Positions 1 to 10,400 of a DNA stretch of 64,000 bases are shown in pieces. Origin of the DNA: Halicephalobus mephisto. Taxonomy: Eukaryota > Nematoda > Chromadorea > Rhabditida > Panagrolaimidae. The first letter of the stretch is position 1; every line of letters begins with the position of its first letter. A program made the translations under genes and the position numbers. Location: NCBI GenBank assembly GCA_009193035.1, contig SWDT01000686.1, positions 84,494 through 148,493 of the forward strand. The letters run 5' to 3'. The notes under the pieces are model-generated. The model did no database searches and was not told the origin of the DNA. It saw nothing but the letters and a program-made list of their open reading frames with translations.

Positions 1-8
1 GCATTTGT

Positions 9-44
9 GATGAAAAATGTAACATAATCGTCACATTTTTCATC
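9..44. repeat. 12-bp perfect inverted repeat
   Basis: GATGAAAAATGT at 9-20 is matched by its exact reverse complement at 33-44 across a 12-base loop. A related direct copy of the AATGTAACATAAT segment lies at about 68-85. The function is unknown; it may be the end of a repeat cut by the window edge. Confidence 0.6.
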
Positions 45-81
45 AATATTTGATATCTATGACGGAAATGTAACATAATAG

Positions 82-450
82 TCACGGTTTACATTTATTA
101 TTAACCCAGAAATTACACTTTTTTGTGTAACACTGGTGCTTTGCTGGATGGACTTTGGTGGCTTTTAATCCGGAACTACCTAAATGTAGGGACTTGGATA
201 ATGAAATAAAAAATAACCGGATTTGGCAACAGACCTCATTTTCAGGAAATATTTGAGCAACTTCATTTTTTAAATTTCCTTTTTCCTCTGGCTGAAATCT
301 GAGCTCGACATTTCGAACGAGGTACAACATCACCTCCGGGGATTTCTGTAAGTTCCGAAATCCGATAACAAATGCAAAAGTGTGACAATTTAAAATTGAG
401 TCAAAAATAATATTTTTAAAAGTTTTTGAAATTGCAGAGATTTCCGACAT
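82..450 (-). CDS. hypothetical ORF, 122 codons, doubtful
   Basis: A 122-codon open frame on the minus strand, less AT-biased than its surroundings. The C-terminal part has three cysteines (QCYTKKC...NKC). I do not recognise a family. A possible GT...TTTAG intron (roughly 178-240) would shorten the C-terminus. No partner exon is visible inside the window, so this could be one exon of a gene, a degraded gene or chance. The segment just upstream (about 490-503) contains a short GC hairpin, AAGCCC/GGGCTT. Confidence 0.22.
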   Translation of the reverse strand: MSEISAISKTFKNIIFDSILNCHTFAFVIGFRNLQKSPEVMLYLVRNVELRFQPEEKGNLKNEVAQIFPENEVCCQIRLFFISLSKSLHLGSSGLKATKVHPAKHQCYTKKCNFWVNNKCKP

Positions 451-544
451 TGAGTAAAGCCCTCAAGAGCACCTCGGACAAGCCCTCCGGGCTTTGAAAA
501 AACATCATTATTCGGGACGAAATCGGAGAAAACCGAACCACAAA

Positions 545-1075
545 TAAGGATCACTTTGCAAAAAAACCAAAATTAAACATTTTTCTATTTTCAATAATTA
601 AGAAAATAAAACATTTTTCTATTTTTAATAATTGAGAAAATTAAATATTTTTAAAATTCTTTAATAATTAAAAAAATAAAACATTTTTAAAATTCTACAA
701 TAATTTTTAATAATTGAGAAAATTGAATATTTTTCTATTTTTTAATAATTAAGAAAATTAAACATTTTTAAAATTCTTTAATAATTAAAAAAATTAAACA
801 TTTTTAAAATTTTTCAATAATTGAGAAAATTAAACATTTTTAAAAATTTTCAATAATTGAGAAAATTAAACATTTTTAAAAATCCTCATAATTAAAAAAA
901 TAAAACATTTTTAGAATTTTTCAATAATTGAGAAAATTAAACATTTTTGAAAATCCTCATAATTAAAAAAATAAAACATTTTTAAAATTCTACAATAATT
1001 TTTAATAATTGAGAAAATTGAATATTTTTCTATTTTTTAATAATTAAAAAAATTAGACATTTTTGGAATTCTTCG
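545..1075. repeat. AT-rich tandem repeat
   Basis: About a dozen imperfect copies of a 40-50 base unit built from 'aataattgagaaaatt' and 'aaacatttttaaaatt'. No coding potential. Confidence 0.8.
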
Positions 1076-1490
1076 TACATGAAATTTCCGTTGTTTCTGA
1101 ATATAAAGTAACCAGAAGTAGTCCAATTGTTAACTTTGTTAGGTGGAAAGCCCAAAGGCCATCCGAAAATTTTTCAAACAACTTTCAACCGTTGTAGTCA
1201 GACTTAATATAAAAACCACAAGCGTTTCTACGGCTCTAATAATAAATGAACCAGAAACCGCAACTGTGGCTATGCAGCACCGGCTTCCCCCGCAACCTCT
1301 GCTCCCTAATTTCGTAAAAATGCTTTAATTTTTTTCGTTTTTAAACCAGTATTCGTTATTATCTAAGTTCACAGTCAAAATTTGACTTTTTCGTGCTGAG
1401 ACAACATTTATGGATTTTTTATTTCTCAAAAATCTTAGTTATATTAATAAAACTAGATATCTGGATTTGCAGAATCATAATATAATCCAC
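1076..1490. other. short unique island, no gene identified
   Basis: Bases 1140-1325 are less AT-rich than both flanking repeat arrays and carry a 61-codon plus-strand frame that starts with GTG. I see no domain and no convincing splice sites, so I do not call a gene. Confidence 0.4.
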
Positions 1491-1494
1491 AAAT

Positions 1495-2062
1495 CGTGTC
1501 TTAGAACGAAAAATTTTAATCCCAAAAATCGTGTCTTAGAGAAAAAATTTTTATTTCAAAAAATTATGTCTTAGAACGAAAAGTTGAGATTTCAAAAATT
1601 GCGTCTTAGAACGAAAATTTTAATTTCGAAAATTATGCTTTAGAATGAAAAATTGAAATTTCAAAAATTATGTCTTAAAACGAAAAGTTGAGATTTCAAA
1701 AATTGCGTCTTAGAACGAAAAATTAAGATTTCAAAAATTGCGTCTTGGAACGAAAAGTTGAGATTTCAAAAATTGCGTCTTAGAACGAAAATTTTAATTT
1801 CGAAAATTATGCCTTAGAATGAAAAATTGAGATTTAAAAAATTATGTCTTAAAATGAAAAGTTGAAATTTCAAAAAATTGTGTCTTAGAACGAAAAGTTG
1901 AGACTTCAAAAATTGCGTCTTAAAACGAAAAATTAAGATTTCAAAATTTGTGTCTTAGAACGAAAAATTTTAATTTTGAAAGTTATGTCTTAGAGCGAAA
2001 AATTTTAATTTCAAAAAATCGTGTCTTAAAACGAAAAGTTAAAATTTCGGAAAATTTTAATT
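1495..2062. repeat. minisatellite, ~35-37 bp unit
   Basis: About 15 copies of a unit reading roughly 'gtcttagaacgaaaa' followed by 'attttaatttcaaaaatt' and variants. A diverged relative ('gtcttaaaacggaaaatt') reappears at 61540-62000, at the other end of the window. Confidence 0.85.
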
Positions 2063-2399
2063 TCAAACCTCGAACTCTGACTGTCAACTTTGATAATACG
2101 GAACACAAACTTTTTATTTATTAAATTATTCTAAAATAGTAATTCTGACGGAAAATATTTATTTAAAAAATGAAAAAATCCAACTTTTGCGGAGGACTAA
2201 ATGTTATACAATTTATTTTTATCTTTTTAGAAGAGTTTTTTGGTCTCTGAAGTGATTTAAAAGGGTAATAGTTCTGAAAAAACTCACATAAAAATGAAAA
2301 AATAAAATTAGAGCAAATTAAAAGGGACCAAATGCCCTAAAGGACCAACTATCTGGGAACATTAAATGCCCTATGATATACTTTTTGTTTTTATAATTT

Positions 2400-3065
2400 T
2401 TTACTTGTTAGATAAATTCAAAATTGAACAAAAGTATCAAATATAAGGTAATAAAATTAGCAGATTCTGAACGTTAAATTATATTTAAAAGTCGATTGTT
2501 TGAATCTAGGAATTTCTGAATATTAATCAAAATTGTTTAGAACGAGATAATAACACCTGTAAGTCTATATTTGACGTCGAACTTTGGAGGTTTATTATTA
2601 GAATTTAGAAAATTTCAAACATTAGCAAAAAGTACTGAATATAAGGTACTCAACTTTGCAGATTCTGAAACTAATGCTAGACTTTGGAAATTGAAACAAA
2701 AAGTATCTAGAATGAGGTAATAAAGTCTTTAAGTTATAACTTTGACATTATACTTTGGAAGTTGATAATCGGAATTTAGAAGTTTTTAAATATCAACAAA
2801 AAGTAGAGAATATAGGGTGCCAGAACCCGTAGAATCTGGATCTGGAGTCAGAATTTGAAAATGAACTGTAAAAATTCGTTTTTCTGGTCCTGTTTCTAGT
2901 GCGACTTGGCGTTTAAATTCCACTATATCATGGACTATATCCAATCCCAAAAATCGCCAAAATGCATCAAATTCAATCTTTACACAAAGTATTTAGATAG
3001 TAATAATTAAAAATAAATCGTATTCTTATTTTTTACTACTTTTAGACTAGTTTTCTAGTCTTTGA
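2400..3065 (+). repeat. dispersed repeat A, copy 1
   Basis: This is one of five copies of a 0.6-0.7 kb repeat. The conserved core contains 'tagtgcgacttggcg', 'ccactatatcatgg' and 'atccaatcccaaaaatc'. The flank is made of about 120-base subunits containing 'gaatgaggtaata' and 'ttgacgtca'. It forms an inverted pair with the copy at 5640-6270. No ORF is present, so it is probably a non-autonomous transposon of unknown class. Confidence 0.8.
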
Positions 3066-3612
3066 AATTGTCGAACACGGCAATCTAGTAACGACAAAGA
3101 CTAATTTGAAAAGAAAAAGTTACTAAACCAGTACTAGTCGAGATAACAATTGTCGTACAACCTACAATTACATGAAAGTTAAACCTAAAAACCAGCTTAA
3201 ATAAAAGGCGGTCCGATTAGAATAAAGGAAAACGTGACAGGAAAGATGGGCAATGCGCGATGTCAGTACATGTTCATGTCAAAAAGCGGACTGCATAAGA
3301 AATACTCGAAACTCCTCGAGCTGCCAATCTCTTTTGGCACTCTCGGGACCCTGGATAATAAGCTCTACTCACTTCCAGAGAATTTTCTGGTTGTTTTTCC
3401 TAAATAAGTCAATTGTCAACGAAATCGGGTCTCAGCTGTCAAGTTTTATTTTACCTAGTTACTACATTACTCCGAATCTTTTCGGTTTTATTCGCAGCTG
3501 AGTCTTCTTCAAACTTTAACAACGATTCAATTAAAATTGAAATTTGAAAGCTAAAGTTGGTTGGATAAAGTTGAGGAAAAAGTGGATCTGCACTGGAACG
3601 AATAATAAAATA
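3066..3612. other. unique segment between inverted repeats, no gene called
   Basis: Bases 3180-3500 are relatively GC-rich and include an 82-codon plus-strand frame (3253-3501) with a Cys-containing start, CSCQKADC. I see no family signature, signal peptide or splice partner. It may be a gene remnant or a regulatory island. Confidence 0.35.
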
Positions 3613-3614
3613 AT

Positions 3615-3658
3615 CATTCATTATACATTATACATTATACATTATACATTATACATTG
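3615..3658. repeat. heptamer microsatellite (ATTATAC)n
   Basis: Six near-perfect copies of ATTATAC in a row. Confidence 0.9.
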
Positions 3659-3879
3659 TAAAAATTAAAAATAAATTTTTCCATAAAATTTCTAAGATCT
3701 TTAAAAATGTTTAAATTTAAAAATTTTTTAAAATAACAAATTTATTTTTAAAACATTTTCAAAGCAGGAATTTTAAAAATCATATTATTGTAAAAATTAA
3801 AAACTTATATGAAATTGTCCCAAAGGGAATTTTTTAAATTTTAAATAAAAAATAAAAAAAATAAGTGGAAAAAGTCGAT

Positions 3880-4300
3880 TTTCTCAGATTTGCCAGATTT
3901 ATCACTTTTTCCTTTTTCAAATCTTTTCGGTTTTTGAGCGGGAATTTGAAAATTCGAAAATTATTATAAAAGTAAAAATTACTATGAAATTTCAGGAATT
4001 TTTAGGATAAAAATAAAAATAAAAAATGCGAGTCGATTTTCTTAGATTTGCCAGATTTACCACTTTTTCCACTTTTATAACTCTTTCTTTTTACGCGGGA
4101 ATTTGGAAATTCGAAAATTATTATAAAAGTAAAAATTACTATGAAATTTCAGGAATTTTTAAGATAAAAATAAAAATTTAAAAAACGTGAGTCAATTTTC
4201 TTAGATTTACCACTTTTTCCACTTTTACAACTCTCTCTCTCTTTACGCGGGAATTTGAAAATTCGAAAATTATTACGGAACTTTAAGATAAAAATAAAGC
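3880..4300 (+). repeat. CGCGGGAATTT repeat cluster 1
   Basis: Three tandem units of about 125-150 bases. Each contains 'gattttcttagatttg', 'ccactttttccactttt' and 'acgcgggaattt'. Related clusters occur at 27270-27700, 37380-37770, 48990-49085 and 63420-63600. Confidence 0.8.
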
Positions 4301-4839
4301 AAAAAAAGTGCAAATTAATTTTGTTAAATTTGTCAAATTTTTAAAATCTTTTTTTTTAATCAAAAAATTATATTATTATAGAAATTAAAAATAAAGTTTT
4401 TTTAATATTGTCTCAACACGAAAATTCCGAAATTTTCAAAAATTTCAAAAAAAAAAATGATTGAAAAAATAAAAAATAAAGTTTTTCGAAAATTTCAAAA
4501 AAATTGCAAAATTTATTTTTTATTTTTTTAAAATTCCAAAAAAATTTTTGAACTTTTGTCATACAATTTCCGACTGGTTTTTTAAAAATTATTTTAAAAC
4601 GGATATTTTTTAAATTTGCATATAATATTGCTCTGAATAAATTCTCGTTGCCATAGGCATTCGAAAAATGTTAAAATTATTGTCACATGACGTAATTTTA
4701 CTTTTTTAATGTCATCATTAAGGGCATTATACGGTAATTGGAACTCGAATGTGAAGTCATGTATGAATGAGAACACTTTCGTCAGACAATTGCTGTCCTG
4801 AGGGTGTCTGATTCCTGGTTAAGTAAAAATAGTTTAATT

Positions 4840-5330
4840 TTTCGGGTTTTGATCATGATGAAGATTTCAGAATAATTCAAATATTGAAAATATCGATCTA
4901 AAAATATCAAAAATGGGGTTATTACGAAATCAGAAGGCCTAATGCCCTGAGGGAAAGAACTGTAAAATTTCCTATTTTCTATTTTTTTAAATTAATCTTG
5001 TTCGTTTCAGAAATAATCTAAAGTAATAATTACATGATCCAAAAAACAGTCTAAAAAGATCGAAAATGGGGTTATTACGAAATCAGAGGGCCTAATGCCC
5101 TGAGGGAAGGAACTGTAAAATTTTCTATTTTCTATTTTTTTAGATCAGTTTTATTTCTTTTTAAAATGATCTAAAATGCCGATAATGACCAAAAATTCAA
5201 AAAGGATAAAAATGAAATTATTACGAAATCAGGGGCGAATACCCCGAGGGATCTACTGTCATAGCCGATTTTTTACTTTTTCAGACCAGTTTATTCGTTT
5301 TTAAAATGACGTAAAATAGCGATTGAATCA
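4840..5330. repeat. tandem repeat with 'aatgccctgaggga' motif
   Basis: Three units of about 155-165 bases, each with 'ttattacgaaatcag', 'aatgccctgaggga' (or a variant) and a 'tttttagatcagtttt' arm. Related to the hairpin repeats at 38340-38900. Confidence 0.75.
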
Positions 5331-5639
5331 TCTGAAAACTTATCTAAAAATGGATTGGATGCTACTTGCTTTTTTGATATTCTTGTTTCCCTGAGGCATT
5401 TGATCCTTGATTTCGGATTTTTCACATCAATATTTTTAGTCACAATTGTCATCTTAGATTTATTCAGATGCTAAAAGGGTAGTTTTGAAAGAATAAAAAG
5501 TACCTTGTAGGATATTTGATCTTCAAGAACAGTTTTTTGGGAGCACTTGGTCTGCGATTTTCTAAGAATGTTCTCATTTTTCCATTTTTAGATCCGTCTT
5601 CTTGATCATGATTATTATTTTAGGTCATTTCAAAAACAA

Positions 5640-6270
5640 AAAACTAGTCTAAAAGTAGTAAAAAATGAGAATAGGATTTATTTTTAATTATTACTATCTA
5701 AATACTTTGTGTAAAGATTGGATTTGATGCATTTTGGCGATTTTTGGGATTGGATATAGTCCATGATATAGTGGAATTTAAACGCCAAGTCGCACTAGAA
5801 ACAGGGCCAGAAAAACGGATTTTTACAGTTCATTTTCAAATTCTGACTCCAGATTCAGATTCTACAGGTTCTGGCACCCTATATTCGATACTTTTTGTTG
5901 GTATTTAAAAACTTCTAAATTCCGATTATCAACTTCCAAAGTATGATGTCAAATTTATAACTTAAAGACCTTATTACCTCATTCTAGATACTTTTTGTTC
6001 CAATTTCCAAAGTCTAGCATTAGTTTCAGAATCTGCAAATTTGAGTACCTTATATTCAGTACTTTTTGCTAATGTTTGAAATTTTCTAAATTCTAATAAT
6101 AAACCTCCAAAATTCGACGTCAAATATGAAACTTGAGTTCTACTACAATTATTCAAAATATTCCTAGATTCGAACAATCAACTTTTAAATATAATTTGAC
6201 ATTTGGAATCTGTTGATTTTATTACTTTATATTTGGTACTTTTTGTTCAATTTTGAATTTTCTTAAATTA
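5640..6270 (-). repeat. dispersed repeat A, copy 2 (inverted)
   Basis: Reverse-complement counterpart of 2400-3065. Together they make arms of about 0.6 kb around 2.6 kb of other sequence. The minus-strand ORF at 5974-6177 falls inside the repeat and is not a gene. Confidence 0.8.
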
Positions 6271-6850
6271 AAGAACTAATTTAAAAATTAATAAAAAAAA
6301 TTTATGAAATCGAGGATCACATTTCTTAAGACAGAAGTTGTCACATATCAAAACACTTGTATTAGTCGAAAATATTTTGTAAGAAATCCGTTTTGACGTG
6401 ACTTTTTGAGACTTTTGAGTGGTCTCGATTCAAGGCCGAAAAAACATCATTTCCTTTTTGTTCGTCAAAGGATCACAAGAGAATCAAGGTTGTCTTCTTG
6501 TTTAATCGAGTCATTTTCAACAGCAAAAAGCACAAAGGATCACCAATCGGGATTTCGAAAATCCTCGGGGATTTGTTCATCGGTTATCGAGCAACTTTTC
6601 TTTCTGACGTCCGAAAAGGAAGATCGTCACACTCTCGACCGACTGGAGCTCTTTTCTGTTTTTCCGCGGCTAAACTCCGATTTGCACATTTTGGATTCTT
6701 TGGTTTTTCGAAATCCATGAACGAACTGCGCATCGGTTTTACGATTTAAAATTGTATTTTAGCGTGATTTGTAAATTTAGTTTTTTACCATAAGCAAAGC
6801 AATTTGTCGAGATATTTTAGGATTAAGATTTTTGGAAAACTTATGAATAT
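6271..6850. other. unique island, no gene called
   Basis: Bases 6380-6750 are less AT-rich and contain two overlapping plus-strand frames (6406-6720 and 6498-6749). Two competing frames without recognisable domains or splice sites argue against a normal gene; a degraded coding fragment remains possible. Confidence 0.35.
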
Positions 6851-6855
6851 TATTA

Positions 6856-7048
6856 CAGTGGAATCTCGATATAAGACACCCCAGGCTATAAGGCACGATT
6901 TTAAGGAATTTTAGTCATATTCGACCCTAGATAAAAGGCACCACATGCTATAAGGTACGATTTTAAGGAATTTTAGTCATATTCGACCCTCGATAAAAGG
7001 CACGATTTGTCCGGTCCCTTGAGGGTGCCTTATATCGAGATTCAACTG
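6856..7048. mobile_element. 193-bp MITE, pogo/Tc1-like ends, TA target
   Basis: The terminal inverted repeats are about 26 bases. The left end reads CAGTGGAATCTCGATATAAG and the right end, reverse-complemented, reads CAGTTGAATCTCGATATAAG. Both ends are flanked by TA (6854-6855 and 7049-7050), as expected for the Tc1/mariner superfamily; a CAGT start is common in pogo-like elements. The interior has two direct copies of about 70 bases ('acgattttaaggaatttt'). There is no ORF, so it would need a transposase from elsewhere. Confidence 0.85.
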
Positions 7049-7197
7049 TATATGTAAATATCATCCTAAAGGGTATGTAACGGGTCCTGTACTTTATTCA
7101 CCCCGATATTCTATTTTTTAGATTTATGAAAAAACTGTATTTGAAAATTTTCTTGACGAAGATATTCTGAGATCGTGATTTTTTAAATATTTATAAT

Positions 7198-7202
7198 TTC
7201 AT
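7198..7202. repeat. target-site duplication TTCAT (pair at 11958-11962)
   Basis: TTCAT stands directly before the left LTR and directly after the right LTR. A 5-bp duplication is usual for Ty3/Gypsy integrases. Removing the element restores a TTTCATATATGAAA palindrome. Confidence 0.9.
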
Positions 7203-7430
7203 TGTTGGGACCAGTTAGTCCCTATTTCTCATGGTTTCCCAGTGCGCGTTAACTCACGCTCGCGCGTTCTAAATTGTAAGGGTATAAAAGCCGAAGGGTT
7301 ACCCCAGATATCAGTGTGTGCATCTCCCTATTCTTACTTGTCTATTCTGGTGTCTATATTAATAAAGAATTATTAATATCCCCTACTCGTGATCTCTAAG
7401 CTATCCCGGTTCCTCCACCAAATCCCAACA
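7203..7430 (+). repeat. left LTR
   Basis: The 228-bp LTR carries a TATAAAAG box at 7283-7290 and an AATAAA polyadenylation signal at 7361-7366, giving a compact U3-R-U5 layout. It begins TGTTGGGACC and ends CCCAACA. Confidence 0.95.
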
Positions 7431-7431
7431 T

Positions 7432-7442
7432 TGGCGCAGTCG
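7432..7442 (+). other. primer-binding site
   Basis: TGGCGCAGTCG starts one base after the LTR; TGG pairs with a tRNA 3' CCA. I do not assign the tRNA. The matching tRNA would end in CGACTGCGCCA. Confidence 0.7.
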
Positions 7443-7460
7443 CTCATCAAGGACCTAATC

Positions 7461-10400
7461 ATGCCCATGGACGAAGATGTCACAGAAATCCTTCAGAAGT
7501 TGACGACCATCATCTCCCAGTTAGCCAAGTCCAATAATGACCCCACCGCAGCAGCTCCACAAGTCCAGTCATCAATTGCTGTTTACAATCAACTCTTGAC
7601 AAGAATTGAGAAATATGAATATGAAGCTGATGGAAAGATTGTCCCGTTTGAGTTCTGGTATGAACGCTTTAAGTTTATTTTCATAGAAGAAGCCAAATCC
7701 TTGAACAACAACCTGAAGACTCGTCTTATTCTTGATAGATTGGGGACTTACGAATATCATGAATTATGTAATTTTCTAGCTCCAAGGAAACCTGAAGAAG
7801 AAGAACAGGAAGTAATCGTGGCAATGCTCCTGGAGCGATTCAAGGACAGGAAATCAATATTAAGAAGACGGGTGGATATATTATCTTTTCATTTCGACGA
7901 CTCCCTTCCATTTCCCCAGATGGCAGCTCAAATCAACAGGAATGCTGTGGATTTTGAATTACATTCTCTAGATGGTGAACAGCTCAGGATCCTCATGCTG
8001 ATCCTGGCATCCTCATTTTCCTCATCAACCCGGAATGAACGAATGAAGAAGATGGCTCTTAGATGGTTGGAGAAGAATCCTACAGGGAAATTCCTTAATC
8101 TCGTGAATGAAATCGAAGCTGAGCTTGCAGTTGAGAAGGATATAAAGGAAATGGAAAATCTAGCGAAGATCGAAGCTTCCATCAACGCTGTCCATGCCAT
8201 CCCGAAGTTCAGAAAGAAGAGCACGAAGAAGGCCACATTTCCCAAATCGAGACAGGACTCACTCAAGTCGAAGAAGGTCTTCAATTCTGAACCATGCAAA
8301 GGTTGTGGTGGATCGCACAGACGTCGTGAATGTCCGTATATTGAGCACACATGCAGATCATGTTCTAGACGAGGTCACTTAGCTCGTGTCTGCCGTTCGA
8401 AGGAAGAAACCCAAGCACATATTCAAAGTCTTACTGTTGGAAGAATCGTTACTTTCCCATGCCATCGCTTACTTTTTCCTGTTGTCATCAATGGTCACAA
8501 AATCCAGATGCAACAAGACTCCGGCTCAGACATTACTATCATTGGACGTGATTTATGGAAAAAACTAGGTCATCCTAAACTTCGAGTAAGTCAACCAGTT
8601 AGACATGCGGGGGGAGAAAAACTGGCGACTCTAGGCACTTTCAGTGCCGAAGTTCAAGCTTTAGGGAAGAATGCGTCCATGGACATCTTTGTTGCTAGTA
8701 GAAATGGACTGAACATGTTTGGTATGGATGCCATTCAATCGTTGGATCTTTGGAACTGCTCGTTGGAACACTTTCGTCATGCATCAGATGAACCTCTTAC
8801 CTGTTCCGTCATCAATGACTCACCCAAAGACTCCCTGATGGCCAAGTTCCCTGATCTCTTTAAGAAGGAACCTGGACTATGCAACTCATTCGAGGCTAAG
8901 CTTAATCTCAAACCTGGAGTGAAACCAGTTCAGATGTCTGCTCGTCACATTGCATACTCATTGGAGGAACCACTTGCCGCTGAATTGGATCGTCTTCAAG
9001 ATTCTGGAGTTCTCATACCTGTCGATGAATCCCGATGGACAACCCCAATCGTTGTCGCCAGACGTGGAGATGGCAGAATCCGTATTTGCGGAGATTTTTC
9101 TACTGGTCTAAATGCTGCTATTGAAGATGACAAATATCCTCTTCCAAGCGTGGAAAATGCCTTCTCTGTTCTCAATGGCAATCGCATTTTTTCTCAACTC
9201 GATCTCTCTGACGCCTATCATCAACTGCCACTCTCAGAGGAATCCAGTGCCCTCACTACCATTGTCACAACTAAAGGTATTTACCGTTACGTTCGTCTGC
9301 CTTTTGGGATTAAAACTGCAACAGCCCTTTTTCAACGCTGTATGGATCAAACTTTAGCTGGAATCCCCGGCACATTTACGTATTTGGATGATATCTTAGT
9401 AATGGGTCGAGACCCAGAAGAACATGAGCAACATCTAGATCAAGTGCTAGATCGTTTACAGAAATGTGGATTTCGTCTAAATCTGGAGAAATGCAAGTTT
9501 GGTCTAACTGAAGTTAAATTCTTAGGATTACTTGTCAATGCTCAAGGAATTCGTGCTGATCCGGAAAGGACCAAAGCCATTGCCGAGATGCCCTGTCCCA
9601 CTAACGTATCCGAAGTACGCAGTCTTCTTGGAATGATTAATCACTATGGCAAGTTTGTATCAAGTCTTCATCAGTTGAAACATCCACTGGAACAGCTGAC
9701 TAAGAAGAATGTTTCATTCAGATGGACTCCACGTCATGATAAAGTTATGAATCGCATCAAGGATGTCATGCTCAGCCCGTTACTCTTGGAGCACTACGAT
9801 CCGGCAAAGACTCTTATCGTGGCCGCTGATGCTTGTTCAACTGGAATTGGAGGAGTATTACTGCAACGTGATGCTACTGGTCGTGAAAAAGCCGTATACC
9901 ACATGTCACAAAGCCTAACAGAAGCCCAGAAAAACTACTCACAACTGGAGAAAGAGGCTTTAGCTTTAGTCACTGCAGTAGAGAAATTCCACAAATTCGT
10001 CTATGGTCGTCGATTCTTACTTCAAACCGATCACAGACCTTTACTCGCTTTACTTGGTACTGAAAACACCAAAGGTCTTCGCCCAACAACTGCTGCTCGC
10101 TTGAAGAGATGGGCCCTCCGCCTCCTGGGCTACGACTTCGAAATCCAGTATATCAATACCAAGAATTTTGGTCAAGCCGACGCCTTGTCCCGCTTAGTCA
10201 AGAAATTCCGTAAAGACAATGAAGAAGAATTTCAAGTAAGCAAAGTGGAGTTAGAAGTCCAACAAATCAAAAATGAAGCCACCAAGCATTTTGGCTCCAT
10301 TTTTCGTCATCAACTTTTAGAAGAGACCGCAGTCGATCCAGTTCTCAAAGCTGTCATGCAAGCTCATAAAACAGACTGGAAGGAAAAGCCGACTGACGAG

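Noticed and set aside
7389..7460. Upstream extension of the Gypsy ORF into the LTR
   Set aside because: The 24 extra codons have no ATG and overlap the LTR end and primer-binding site; the first ATG is at 7461.
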